64,000 nucleotides of DNA, taken from positions 1 through 64,000 of the forward strand of contig PUQB01000443.1 in assembly GCA_003024785.1 (NCBI GenBank), written 5' to 3'. How positions within the stretch are numbered: position 1 is the stretch's first letter; every line of letters begins with the position of its first letter. The DNA is from Selaginella tamariscina (lineage: Eukaryota; Streptophyta; Lycopodiopsida; Selaginellales; Selaginellaceae). The translations under genes and the position numbers were made by a program. Below are positions 11,513-22,873 of this stretch, piece by piece. The notes beneath the pieces were generated by a model. The model saw only the letters and a list, made by a program, of their open reading frames with translations, was not told the DNA's origin and made no database searches.

Positions 11513-12131
11513 TCTAGACATTGCTATCTCATCCCGGTTGGTGCGAAACCACTGGCATTTGGGCTCCTCCAACTCTTCCAAGGGTGTGCCGCTCTCTGGT
11601 AGGCAGAACATGGTGGCTAGCTGATTGAGATCGATGTAGAAGCTCGTTGCACCGCCCAATCTAAATAGCAACTCCGCTCGCTTGGTTTTCCCCGTCTTCA
11701 GTTGTACTGTATGGATGAAGTGGTTGGCCCACACTGCGAATTTGGGCTTCTCCACTTCTCCCCACGGGGCCTCAAAAAGCCTGAGTAGCCACAACTGCTT
11801 TCGAACCCTTCGAATGTTGGATTGGCTGATCAACTCCTTAAATCTAGAGAACCTGGGAGCCATGAGCTCCACAATCCTATCCTGGCTCTCGTACTACACT
11901 CGGACCTACTGGATGATCACCATGGTCCACTCCATCATCCTATGTTGGGGAGTAGTCGATCTTTCTTGAGAGAAGTGAGTGTGCCCTCGTTCACTCCTGT
12001 TGTCCTTCTGAAGATGGTGGCTACATGGCAGCCTACCTTTTGGATATGACCAGCGCGTCCTCCCACAGCCATAACATGGCATTAATGGCGCCGCCTGCCA
12101 TTATTACTTCGTTTACGTGCTCATGTGTGTG
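11513..12131 (-). pseudogene. Family 1 ORF2 N-terminal fragment, inverted
   Basis: On the minus strand from 11872 it reads MELMAPRFSRFKELISQSNIRR, then GEVEKPKFAVWANHFI and LATMFCLPESG. The same domain occurs at 28590, 35441 and 43180. It faces the LTR just upstream in opposite orientation, so it is a rearranged piece. The last 70 or so bases before the next LTR have no recognised content. Confidence 0.6.
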
Positions 12132-12826
12132 TGGTTGACGGTGGTCTGACACTCTCAAATGCCAGCCGGCACGAACGAGCGACGGGACAAAGCACTAGAT
12201 AAGGAAGGTATCGTAGGTACGGACTGATGGCGACATATGTTAGGCAGTGGCGTAACCGGGCGTAGATCCGATCGTCCGGACCAACTACCCAGGGTATGCA
12301 GGACAACACTCATGAGGGAGGTGCATAAATGAGACATACAGGACTTTGTCACAGGGCGGCAAACCAGTAAGAAAGCTCCACCTATACCTAAGGTCTAGCT
12401 CTAGGTGACCCACTATATAAGCAGGAAGGCTGGTAGTGGGTCAGGGTTTTTTTTTCAGAAGTCAAGTCTGCGTTTTGTATCTTGCTCCCCTGTCGGAGGT
12501 AGTTGGTACTCAAGCAGGCAATATATATATATGAATACATGCTCCTTCTATGCACCATCTTGTCGGTGATTCCCTCTTGCTCCGCTCTTAGGCCAAGCAA
12601 CGCACTCTGCTAACCACCACAGCGATACCCTAGGAGAACTCCCCACCCCTGTACACGAACCCTTGTGGCATCCGAGTAGAGGCCATTCAACACCTTCCAG
12701 TACTCCCGAGGTAAGGCCGGCTTGTCGGTTCGGACCTGCGAAATTGGACACTATCCACAGCGTCTTGGCGACCACCGAGGCTTCCTAAGAAGCACCACAT
12801 CTGGCCTACGAAGTCCTTGACGACCA
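12132..12826 (+). mobile_element. Family 1 LTR (copy 2), 5' LTR of the following gag
   Basis: It runs from TGGTTGACGG to TTGACGACCA, about 695 bp, with TATA-like CACTATATAAGCAGG near 12411. The gag reading frame begins about 40 bp after its end, as expected for a 5' LTR. Confidence 0.8.
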
Positions 12827-12865
12827 TTTGTGGCAACCACGGAGGGATAAATAGTACACACGGAT

Positions 12866-15455
12866 GGAGTTCACTGTAGCAAGCAGAGTTGCAGCCCGAA
12901 GGAGAGCCGAGATTAACTCATTCGAACAACTAGAGATCAACGAGCATTAGCTGGCCAGGAGGATGCGATGGCCGGCCGAGGGCGGTTGATGGAAGGTAGC
13001 GAGGCACCTCGATTACCGTAATCGGCCCCTTCCTCACCTACCCGAGGGAACAACGTAAATACTGCATGGCCAAATCTCTGAGCAACGGTAAACCCGGCAC
13101 ACTAGAAGCAGAGACGGTCGCACGCTGTCGACGACGAAGAAGGATATGAAGAAACTGTAGCACGTCTGGATGTTAGTCCAGGTATAGCAACATGCGGGAA
13201 TGAGCAGCACCCGAACGGGCGACTTCGCCCGACAATGACCTATGATGCAGAGTGGGATGGATGGCAGGACCATGGAAGCACTCCACCTCTCGACGTAGTG
13301 ATGGTCATGATGAGCCCCCACACCAAAAAGCAAAACCCATGTTCGACGAGTACCCCTGAAGGAGGAAACCCTGCACAGGAGAACCCAGGAAAGAAAAGGC
13401 TGCGGCAAGAGGCAGGAATCTCGAGGTGGCGAAAGCAGCACAGATAGCGACGGGGACGTGAGTCGGAGGTCCAATGTGGCCAGCGCCACGATGGACGTAA
13501 GGTAGGAAAGTTAGGGTCGCCATCACCCACTAGGGTGATGCGGGGGCCCATGGCTGCCTGGAAAGAGGGGAGGAAGAGCCTCATTTGGAAGGCCCCCATA
13601 AGGAGGGGCATCGATTGCCAATAAGGCAACCTCTGCACTAGGAGTTCAGCTGATCGGACGATGCAGTAGGCCAGGGTGGTTTTCAGGATGAGAACCCAAG
13701 GCCTCGGAAGGTCGAGGTACACATGGGATGACCACCTACGTGAAGGCAAATGAGGGGATTCCGTCTAGGGTAGGGGAGATTCGCCCGAGCGACCAGAACC
13801 ATACTGGCCCCGCGAGGGAAATCCGCCAGGGCACACAGCAGAGCCGCAATCATCACTAGACGAGGAGATACTGTCTTAGGGTGAGGAGGATCTTCCCCAT
13901 CAATCATGACTGTCTAGACGCCGTAAGGGGATTCCGCACACTGTTGTACAAAGCCACTCACTAGATGAGGGAATACCGTCCAGCCGAGGTAAGCTGCACC
14001 ACCAGCTGTCAGGTTGGTCCCGCAGAGGGGCCCCCGAGGGACAGCCGGGAGGAGCCCGTCCTTGTCACCCACCCTCAACAGGAGGGCAGGGCCACGAGGG
14101 AGGAGAAAGGTACCCGCAGAATACCGAGACGTCAACTACACCACGTCCGAATTGGAGGGTCCGGATCAGAGCACTTCTCAGGCTCAATGGGACGCCATGG
14201 GAATCGACCCGGTTACCTTACTAGCCCGCGTGGTCAATCGGATGAAGGAGAGCATCGTAATAGTGCCCTTACCCGCATTCCGTGGAGTGAAGGGGGAAGA
14301 CGTAGACCAACACGTACACAAGTTCGAACATGTATGCGAACTCCGTAGTGTAATCGACAATCATAAGAAGATGAGTGCATTTGCATGCACTTTGGACAAG
14401 AAGGCACATGCCTGGTGGATGCGATTCTATGAGGCAAGCGAAGGAGCTCCCTGGGAAACCGCATGGAGGGCGTTTTTGGATACCTTCCGAGAGGAAAGAG
14501 TGAAGAAGAGGTGATTCACAAGCTAACAAGCTTGAAACAGAAAGCGGGAGAGTTGGTCAACGAATACATGGTCCGCATGCTGGGGTACATCGCCCAGCTA
14601 AGGGATGCCCCAGTTGACTTGACCAAGAAAATGTGGTACCAAAAGGGACTGTAGTCGGAGATCCGCAAGTGAATCAGCTTAGTTGACGACCAGACGTTCG
14701 ATAAACTACTCCGGTACGCCAAGAAGGCTGAGAAGCGGGAAGCTGAAAGACGCCAGGAGAGAAAGACACATGACAAATCGAACGCCAAGAGGGAAAACGA
14801 CACCACCTCGAATGAGAAACCTCTCCAATGTTCCAAAGCCAGCTAGAAAGGAGAGACGGTCGGAAGCCAAGGGGCACATGCAGCTGCAGCGTGGGGAGAC
14901 CCAATGAGGGGCCACACGAAAGGAAGACTTAACCACAACACTGGCTCAAATGGGATACACCGCATGAGGGACAAGTACTGTTAGGTATGTAACATCCGCG
15001 GGTCCCACAACACGAACGATTGCTATCAGTTGGCTAAACTCATGAGCAATAGGCTACCACAGGCGGCCGCACTAATGGTAGAACGAAAGACTGAAGGGGG
15101 TGCATATAGCCAAAGGAGTTACGTCTACAGGACGGAGGGGGATAATCAACCTCATAGGAGGTCCCGTTTTGGAGACCGAAATCGTAGGTCCCGTTCCCGC
15201 GAGTGGCAATCATACTGACCCAGGTATGGCGACAGAGAGAGAGACGGCTGGAACACAAGGAGATGTGTGCACTTTGCGGAGGCCCCACCCGCTTTACCGA
15301 TGCTCATGGGTATCATTAATTAAACCAATGCTAGAGGGGCAACCAACTGGTGTTGCCAGGGTGGGTAACGGGCAGATCCCCGCCAGCCCAACGCCAACTC
15401 TTGCACCGCAAGCAAACCAAGTAACGATCATATTGCCAGGATAGGACGTCGAGTC
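12866..15455 (+). pseudogene. Family 1 gag polyprotein (copy 1)
   Basis: The frame starts MEFTVASRVAARRRAE just after the LTR, a start shared by copies at 30579, 38504 (-) and 61263 (-). A long charged region follows. The gag core is at about 14120-14640: VDQHVHKFEHVCELRSV, KKAHAWWMRFYEA, AFLDTFREE and LTSLKQKAGELVNEYMVRML, which is the Retrotrans_gag pattern. Two CCHC-like knuckles follow, NIRGSHNTNDC near 14990-15025 and CALCGGP near 15270. In-frame stops and shifts are frequent. The insertion at 15461-16373 interrupts it; the host sequence resumes with TAGTGCCACAGGCTCCC. Confidence 0.75.
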
Positions 15456-16378
15456 AAACATTGTCATAGCTTTTACTATGACTCGACCCTTTACTTTGGA
15501 CGTTGACTGTTGTTACCTATTGTACTATGTTGATGGACCCTAGATGTAGTAGGAAACAGGCCTGCTTAGTGCACTTGGGTATCTGGTGATGGTTCGGCCA
15601 GGTGTCATTAGGTATTTGCAGGAAACTCTAAGCGAAGCTAGAACTTACCTTCTAGAAACCCACCCCCAATTTTGACGTCCCGAATAGGCAGATTGGTCTT
15701 TGTAGATGAGTTCGATGTGTTAAGTAGGGTTAGGAACACCCCTAGGTTGACCTAACCCTAGGGTTGCCCTAACCCACGCCATAAAACCCCTACCCCCTTG
15801 GGTAGGGTTTAGGGGTAGGAGTAAGGGTGAGTTATAGCTCATATTGCTAATTTGTCTAAGGGGCTAAAATTCAGTGCCAGCCCACTAACACATATAGGAA
15901 AAGAGGGGGGGGGGCTCTGTCACATAAATAAGGTAGAGTATATGTAGGAGAGCTCCTGGGTTCATGACTGAGTTCGTTGCTCTTCTGCCGGTGCAAGCTT
16001 CAGCTTGTGTCGTTAAGGTACACACGTCTCCTTGATGGGGGTTAGGGCATGAGCCTGTCTAGGTCTTCTAGGGAAAGACCCTAAGTCAACTAGGGTTATC
16101 CCTCAAGGGTTTTGGGGGTAGACACTCTAGGGAGACTTAGGCTAAACCCTAAGTCAACTAGGGTTATCCCTCAAGGGTTCTAGGGGCAGACATTCTAGGG
16201 AGACTTAGGCTAAACCCTAAGTCTCTTGTCCACTTGGGCATTAGAGTCTAACCCTAGGGGTCGTTGGGGTTGTTCTGGGAAACTTAGCGTTGCTCACATA
16301 GGGTGATGACGCCGAATGGCCACCTGGCAGCCACGTGTTGCCACGTGTTGGCCCTTTGGGTTAAAACTCTTACAAACA
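15456..16378 (+). mobile_element. Family 2 solo-LTR-like insertion, short form, with 5-bp TSD
   Basis: The insertion (15461-16373, 913 bp) is flanked by AAACA at 15456-15460 and 16374-16378. Uninterrupted copies of the host gag at about 33213 and 33913 carry only one AAACA/AAATA at this place, so the target duplication is real. It starts TTGTCATAGCTTTTACTATG and ends GGTTAAAACTCTTAC. It lacks roughly half of the 1.77-kb form at 22879. Two nearly identical blocks around GTCAACTAGGGTTATCCCTC lie at 16080-16230. A CATAAATAAGG motif may be its promoter. Confidence 0.8.
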
Positions 16379-18462
16379 TAGTGCCACAGGCTCCCTTAGC
16401 GGACTGGAGGTCTAGGACGCTCACGTTTTCCTCTCGGCAGCCAGGATCAATCCTGTACCTTCATGCGTGCAGGATATGACCTTAGTGTCTAAGGCAGTAC
16501 GAGCTACAGGATTGACCATGCATGTTCCTGTATTAAAGTTGAAGACTCCTCCTCGACAGGATTCATCTCATGTCAATTCCTTAGCACATCCGCAGGCTCT
16601 CTCCACTCATGTAAGTTTGCAGATTTCTGTACAGGGTTCTTCCAATCCTGTATTAGTGTCGAAGGTTCCTCCTTAACAGGATCTACCTCTTGTCAGTTCA
16701 TTAGCACATTCTCAGGCTCTCCTCACTCCTGTGCATTCACAGACTTCTGTATAGGATTTTTCCAATTATGTACACTCGTCAACATCCTCACAGGTTTTTC
16801 CTCAATCTTGCCTCTTTTCATTACTCTACTTTTATTCCATCCCCCAAGATCCTTCCTCTTTTTCATTCACAACTCCCTCCTTCTCCTCTCCGAGTTCGTG
16901 CCACTACTATGCATGAACTTTTCACTGATCCTGCTCCTTTTCATCTCTTTACTTTTCAAGTAACTCCTACGTCCTCTTCTACCTATCCTGTATCTGACTC
17001 TCCTATTTTTCAATCCCTTTCTCCTCCTTCTACTTCTTCCTTACCATCCAAGTATCATTCCTTCCAGGACATTTTTGATAAGCACAAGGCTACAGTTCTT
17101 CCTATTTACAGGTCCTATGATTGTCCTATCGATCTTGTGGAAGGGAAGACTCCACCATTTGGACCCATTTATGCACTGTCACTTACAGAATTGGAGTTCT
17201 TCATTAGTACATTGAAGACAACTTGGCATCTGGCTTCATTCGTCACTCAAATTCCCCTACAGGAGCACCTATTTTCTTTGTCAAGAAGAAAAATGGGAGT
17301 TTGCGTTTGGTTGTGGACTACAGGGGTTTGAATCAAGTCAGTATCCGGAATCGGTACCCATTGCCATTAATCCCGCAACTTCTCAATCAACTACGAGGAG
17401 CAAAGGTGTTCACAAAGATCGACTTACGAGGGGCTACAATCTTGTATGGATTCGTCCAGGTAATAAGTGGAAGACTGCCTTTTGTACAAGGTATGGACAT
17501 TTCGAGTACACGGTGATGCCTTTCGAACTTACTAATGCCCTAGCCGTATTCCAACACATGGTGAACGACATCTTTTATGACTTCTTGGACCAGTTTGTGG
17601 TGATCTACCTTGATGACATTTTGATTTTCTCCAAGGACCAAGCGGGCACATGACAAGCATGTACGACTAATTTTACAGAAGCTTTGCGAGCATGGCCTAT
17701 ATACGAAGTTGGAGAAGTGTTTTTTTGACAGGGATACTGTGGAGTTCTTGGGCTACATCGTCTCTCCTGTTGGTGTTTTATGGACATGCACAAGGTGAAG
17801 ATTATCGTGGAGTGGGAGAGGCCCAAGTCTGTACGAGACATACAATGTTTCCTTGGCTTTGCAAACTTCTATAGGCGATTCATACAGGACTTATCCAAGC
17901 GTGTACTTCCACTCACGGAACTCACCAAGTGCACAGGAGATTTCTCTTGGTCCGATAAGGCAAAACATACATTCACATCACTCAAGACGCCTTCACGATA
18001 GCTCCAATTTTAGCACATCCTAATCCTTCTCGTCCCTTTTTTATTGAAGCAGATGCTTCGAATTTTACAGTAGGTTCTATCCTATCACAAGTTGGAAAAC
18101 AAGTTACTTCATCCTATAGCCTTTCACTCTCGTAAGTTTCTTTCGGCGGAGATCAATTATGAGATTCATGACAAGGAACTCAAGGCCATTGTGAATTCGT
18201 TCGAGGAGTGGTAGCACTTCTTGGAAGATGTTGTGCATCCTGTACAAGTTCATACGGATCACAAGAACCTGGAGTTTTTTCAAATGGCTCGAGTTCTCAG
18301 TCGGCGACAGGCTAGGTGGGTGGAATTCCTATCACGTTTTGATTTGTCATCGTCTACAGGCCTGGTTTTTGGAATGGCAAAGCAGATGCAGTGTCTAGTC
18401 GCTCTTACCTTGCACCGACCCTGGACGACCCTGCATATGACTATCAAAAGCAAGTTGTTAAA
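16379..18462 (+). pseudogene. Ty3/gypsy (chromovirus-like) pol fragment: linker, RT, RNase H
   Basis: After a few bases of gag remnant, a Pro/Ser-rich linker (16440-17060) leads into SFQDIFDKHKATVLPIYRSYDCPIDL. RT blocks follow: [20 protein letters not shown] (17262-17321), [25 protein letters not shown], and [13 protein letters not shown] at about 17594-17632 with the YLDD box. Next are LEKCFFDRDTVEFLGYIVS and RDIQCFLGFANFYRRFIQDL. RNase H shows [45 protein letters not shown] and GKADAVSSR. Frameshifts and stops make it dead. No integrase follows. Confidence 0.8.
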
Positions 18463-19079
18463 TAGGAAAACCAGAAACCTCACCTTTTCTGTTTAACCGG
18501 TTTCCTTTCTCCTAACCTTTAAGAAAGGCTACACACTTTCTTTTCATCAACTCTCCACACATATATATCAAAACACCTTCTCTCAAAGCCACAATGACTG
18601 GTCTCCAAGTCAAGGGTAAGAACGGATTTTGGCTATTGCTTGTTAGATCCATTCATTGAGAGTACACATACATACACACAAGATCTTATAATATGCACCT
18701 TTCATTACTATATGAATTCAAGAGACAAAGTGTAGAGAACCTCTATCTCTGCTGGAACTTCAAATGGAGACCCTTCTCCTATTGTCCCTAACTCCCCTTA
18801 ACTACCCTTCCTCTCGCCATGTCATCCTTTTCCTTTTCGAGATTCCTTTTCCTTTTCCTTACTCACCTTTTCCTTTCGATAAGGATTTTCCTCCTTCACA
18901 GCCTTTCCTTTCATGCTTACTACAGACCTTCCTACCCTTATTCTCTCTACAGTAGGATGTCCTATGCTCCTAATATTTTACCTTTAACACTGCCCCCTCC
19001 TTATTCATTGTGTGTCCTCACACAACACATCCTGCGCATCATCCTGATACTCCACCTCTCCTGATCCTTATACTTCTAA
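18463..19079. other. Unassigned stretch, partly pyrimidine-rich
   Basis: No gene can be supported. It includes a TATATATC box, a possible leader and ATGACTGGTCTCCAAGTCAAG followed by GTAAGAACG (18594-18625), which could be the first exon of a captured gene, but nothing downstream confirms it. From 18760 to 19080 the plus strand is C/T-rich. Confidence 0.3.
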
Positions 19080-21083
19080 AACTCGCCTTCCTTGTCAAGT
19101 TCCTACTGCACCATTGCTACCTGAAGGCGAAACGCCTGCGTCTCCTTCCTAAGCTACTCGTTCTCCTCTTGAAGACGCTGGAATTCGTCCACCACCACCG
19201 ATAATATGGTAGCAGTCTGCTGGGTTTCGTCTCGTGCTCGCACTAACCTTGGAACAGTGTCATCGGCTCCTGTATGTCACCGTGGGCTTAAGCTCCACCA
19301 CCGGGCTTGGAGTCCTCTGCTTAGCTGTCGCTGAACGCCCTTACTCATCATCCCTTGAATGGCGGTCATCTTGGGTGCCATGACGCTCTCCACAGCCTGC
19401 ACAATCAACCTTGAATATCTGCCCTATCCTTAACAGTGTATCCAGCGTTGACCAAATGATTGAATAGCTTGCCGCCATCTGAGTTGTCCTGCGCCTCATT
19501 CCCTCCTCCAACGACCTGTTCCACCATCTCAGACTGAAGCTGCGCCAGAACTTGCAAACTGAATCTGCGTGTCCGTAGTCTGCACCTCCTTTCCCGCAAA
19601 TGCCCTCCTGCGCTTGAAGGAGATATCCGCTGTACATTACCCTCCTGCTGCTGCTGTCGCATATCCTCCTCATCCAAGCGGAAATCAGAACTGCCATGCC
19701 CTGTGATCCATTCCCACGATACACACCCCTGCCATACATACCTCCGTGTGACCTTGGTGATGACTGGAACGGCAGTGGGTTGAATTGGTGTCTCGGAAAC
19801 TTTGATCCTCGCACCATCTCTTCCACTTCTTTGCAATTTCCACTACCCCATCATCGGTTATATCCGCCGTTGCCGGCGTAACCGTCAAAATGGAGTATCA
19901 GCAGATGACTCGAACCCCTTCCGTTTCCCTTCTTGCTCATCCATCCGTTCATTCGTTGCTTCCTTATCCTTCTTGCATATCTTCGCTTCGTAAGGATCCA
20001 CCGTCTCTAATGGCACGATCATCATGGGCTGCTCCTCCTGTAACGACTTCGGGGTGACCTCCTGATCCATTATCACCTGCTTTTGAGATTCCGACTTAAT
20101 CTCCTGCCTCGCTTTCGTCCTCGCTCCTTATCCACTTCATGCGACTCCTCTTCCTGCTGCTCCACAGGTTCTTCTTTTCTCTCCTTGCTCAATAGTTCTT
20201 TCTTCCTGCACATACCCCCTGACTGTTCATCCTCTTCTTCCTCCAAATCTACCACCAATCTTGCTCCGGTCCTTCCTGTGCCCTCACCTTCTGCTTTCCA
20301 GTCTTGCCTCCCGACCTTGTAGTTCTTTCACTGGTGCCTACTTCTCCACCTTAGGCTTCTTCTTCTTGTGCATCTTTTCTCCCTGTTTCTCTTCTTCCCC
20401 TTGCAGGTCCCCTTCTAATTCCTTCCCTTTAGCTTCTGATCCTTTCCGCTTCCCCTGCTTCTTCTGAAACAGCTCTGTCTCCTTCCTCACCTGTTTCATC
20501 CGAGCCACATTTTGGCCTGCCGGCTCTCCATGCAGGCGCACATAATCTGCAATTACCTGTACCCACGTAAAGCCATCATTAATGAAGGCTCTCCTTTCTT
20601 TTCCAATTCCTGCATGGCGCATAGGTGCTCTCTCAACCTCTTCATCAAATACCGAGCCACTCCCACCGGCCTCTTTGCCTTCAATCCATCATATAAGGAC
20701 ATCACTGGGTTTGACGCCGTGATGTGTGATGTTCGAACTCAAAAGCATTGACAATGAAATTCACTGCCAACTGCGTCTCCTCCACGAATCGAAAGCTTTA
20801 GACCTACCTTACTCACATACTGCTTCCCTTCTTTCAGAAAGTCTGTAAGGTGAGATCTATCTGCCTTAACTTCTCCCTCTGATCTCGGCAACAGGAAAAC
20901 CTTTTCTAGAAGCTTTTCTGTAAAGGAGTTTCCTCTCCTCGAATACGCTACAAATCCTATCTCAGGCTTATCCACCTTTTCCATCAGCATAACCAGTGTG
21001 AAACACTGCTCATCATGAGGCTCTCCATCCTTCAAAATCTGCACATACTCCCACAATCCGAGCTCCCTCAACACCTTCTCCAT
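19080..21083 (-). pseudogene. Extra 3' ORF of the minus-strand gypsy element (downstream of integrase)
   Basis: I do not recognise the protein. The N-terminus starts at 21083 with MEKVLRELGLWEYVQILKDG, followed by FTLVMLMEKVDKPEIGFVAY. A Lys/Glu-rich stretch (about 20070-20500: KKQGKRKGSEAKGKELEGD, EEEEDEQS) follows. Later blocks are WITGHGSSDFRLDEEDMRQQ and a coiled-coil-like end VVDEFQRLQEENE near 19160. It lies on the same strand as integrase, 72 bp after the integrase stop, with no LTR between. A TTTCTCCTTAG directly before the ATG looks like a splice acceptor, so expression from a spliced RNA is possible. Frameshifts split it into several frames. Tat/Athila-lineage elements are known to carry additional ORFs near the 3' end; whether this belongs there is inference. 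Confidence 0.5.
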
Positions 21084-21155
21084 CTAAGGAGAAATCCCAC
21101 TTTGTATGTACCAGTTGTACCTGACCCAATCTCTCTCCATCGGAGGATTATCAAC

Positions 21156-22873
21156 TCACGACAATTTCGAGTAGGCAAACATCCTTTCTTTGCCGACATC
21201 TCTCTCTCGCTGCACACTCTGTAAAACCCTAGATCTACAGCCTCGTTTTGTGCACTGACAGACAGAGAATATGCTCCTCAAATCAATAAAAATAACATTT
21301 CCTGCAACGTTCTCCTGCGATATATACTTCCTTACCTTATTAGCATTCACCATTCCCTCGATTTCCTCTCCTTCCAACGTTTCTAGCTGCATCACTCCTT
21401 CTTCCTTTACAGACTTAACCCGAAAAGGGCCTATCCATTTTAAATCAAGCTTTTGACTCATTTCTCCCACCTTACCTCTATACCACAGGACCAAGTCCCC
21501 TTCCTTTATCTCCTTTCCTCTTCTCTTCCTATCGAGCCAGGCCTTCTTCTCCTTTGGATAGCCTGTATAGTCCATAAGGTACCTCCTTAACTCATCCAAC
21601 TTCTCCAATTCTATTAAACGAGTTGCCATAGAGTCCTTCTCTCCTATATTATATTGTACCGCTATCCGCAAGGATGGCACAATAAACTCCATTGGGGTTA
21701 TGGCCTCTAAGCCATAAGCGAGCTTAAAAGGTGTCATACCAGTAGTCACTTTATAAGCTGTCCTATAGGCCCAGAGAACTTCTGGTAGCCTTTCATCCCA
21801 ATCCTTTCCGATTATCCTGAACTACCTTCCTTAACACGTTCTTAAGGACTTTATTTGTCGACTCAGCCTGCCCATTACCCTGTGGGTAATATGGTGTCGA
21901 CTTCTTGTGTTTTATCACAAACTCCTTCATGAGCATTTCTATCGTTTCATTCACGAAATGCTTTCCTCTATCACTCACAATTTCCTTAGGAATGCCATAA
22001 CGTACTATTATAGTATTGTATATGACCTTTGCTGTATTATATGCATCGGCCCTTCTCATAGGCTCTGCCTCTACCCATTTCGTCATATAATCTGTTAAAA
22101 CCAATATGTATTGATTCCTTTTTGAGCTCACAGGATTAATTGGTCCTATAAAATCCATTCCCCATTTCTGGAAAGGTTTAGTGGGAGAACTGGATTATAA
22201 GGTTGTATTTGTTTCTTTGGAGGCAATTGTGCACGTTGGCATTTATCACACGCCTTACAATAGCTACCTACCTCCCTCCATAAAGTAGGCCACCATAATC
22301 CTGCCTGAAGGATTTTCCTTCCTGTTATTTCCTCTGCAAAATGGCCTCCTGCAAGGCCTGAATGAGCCTCTTTTAAAACCTCCGGGACCTCTAAAGGGTC
22401 TACACATCTTAACACCCCATCGGACCCCAATTTGTACAATTTCCCTCCCACGAGAGAAAAGTGTCGTGTCCTCACGACAAACAACTTCCTTTCATCTGCT
22501 GTCCTATAAATAGGTGGTACTATTCCAGTGGCTAGATACTGTTTTATATGATCTAACCACCTTAATGGAACGTCGACACGAAATAAATTCGCATCCGGAA
22601 AATCATCCATAGTCACGTATAGGAACTTCTCCTGTTTTAATATGACTTAAATGGTCAGCTGTTCATGCTGCCTTCTGGTTTATGAATTATCTCAAAATTA
22701 TATTCCTGCAAAGTAAAACCACATGGTTAACCTTCCTGTAAGTATAGGTTTTAAGTAAATATAATAAAGCTTTATGATCTACAAAAATCTTCACTTTATT
22801 AGCCAAAAGGTAGTGTCTAAATTTATGGATAGCATATACCATCCCTAAAGCTTCCTTTTCTGTAGTGGTGTAA
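21156..22873 (-). pseudogene. Ty3/gypsy fragment 3: RNase H end and integrase
   Basis: Reading from 22873 leftward, the RNase H part is NYTTTEKEALGMVYAIHKFRHY and KIFVDHKALLYLLKTY. Integrase zinc-binding residues are in EAHSGLAGGHFAEEITGRKI, GLWWPTLWREVGSYC and KACDKCQRAQLP. The core is MDFIGPINPVSSKRNQYILV, DYMTKWVEAEP, EIVSDRGKHFVNETIEMLMK and STPYYPQGNGQAESTNKVLK. The distal part (from 21749) is TTGMTPFKLAYGLEAITPMEF, ending in DLKWIGPFRVKSVKEEG. It is well preserved but split by a few shifts. It continues the polyprotein at 24658-26220, from which it is separated by the insertion at 22879-24652. Confidence 0.85.

Noticed and set aside
15461..16373. A gene or SINE in the family 2 sequences
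   Set aside because: No conserved frame between copies, no Pol III boxes or A-tail; 5-bp duplications and near TG..CA ends fit a solo LTR.
20083..20467. Ser/Cys/Phe-rich plus-strand frames
   Set aside because: Antisense of the Lys/Glu-rich part of the extra gypsy ORF; composition is explained by that.
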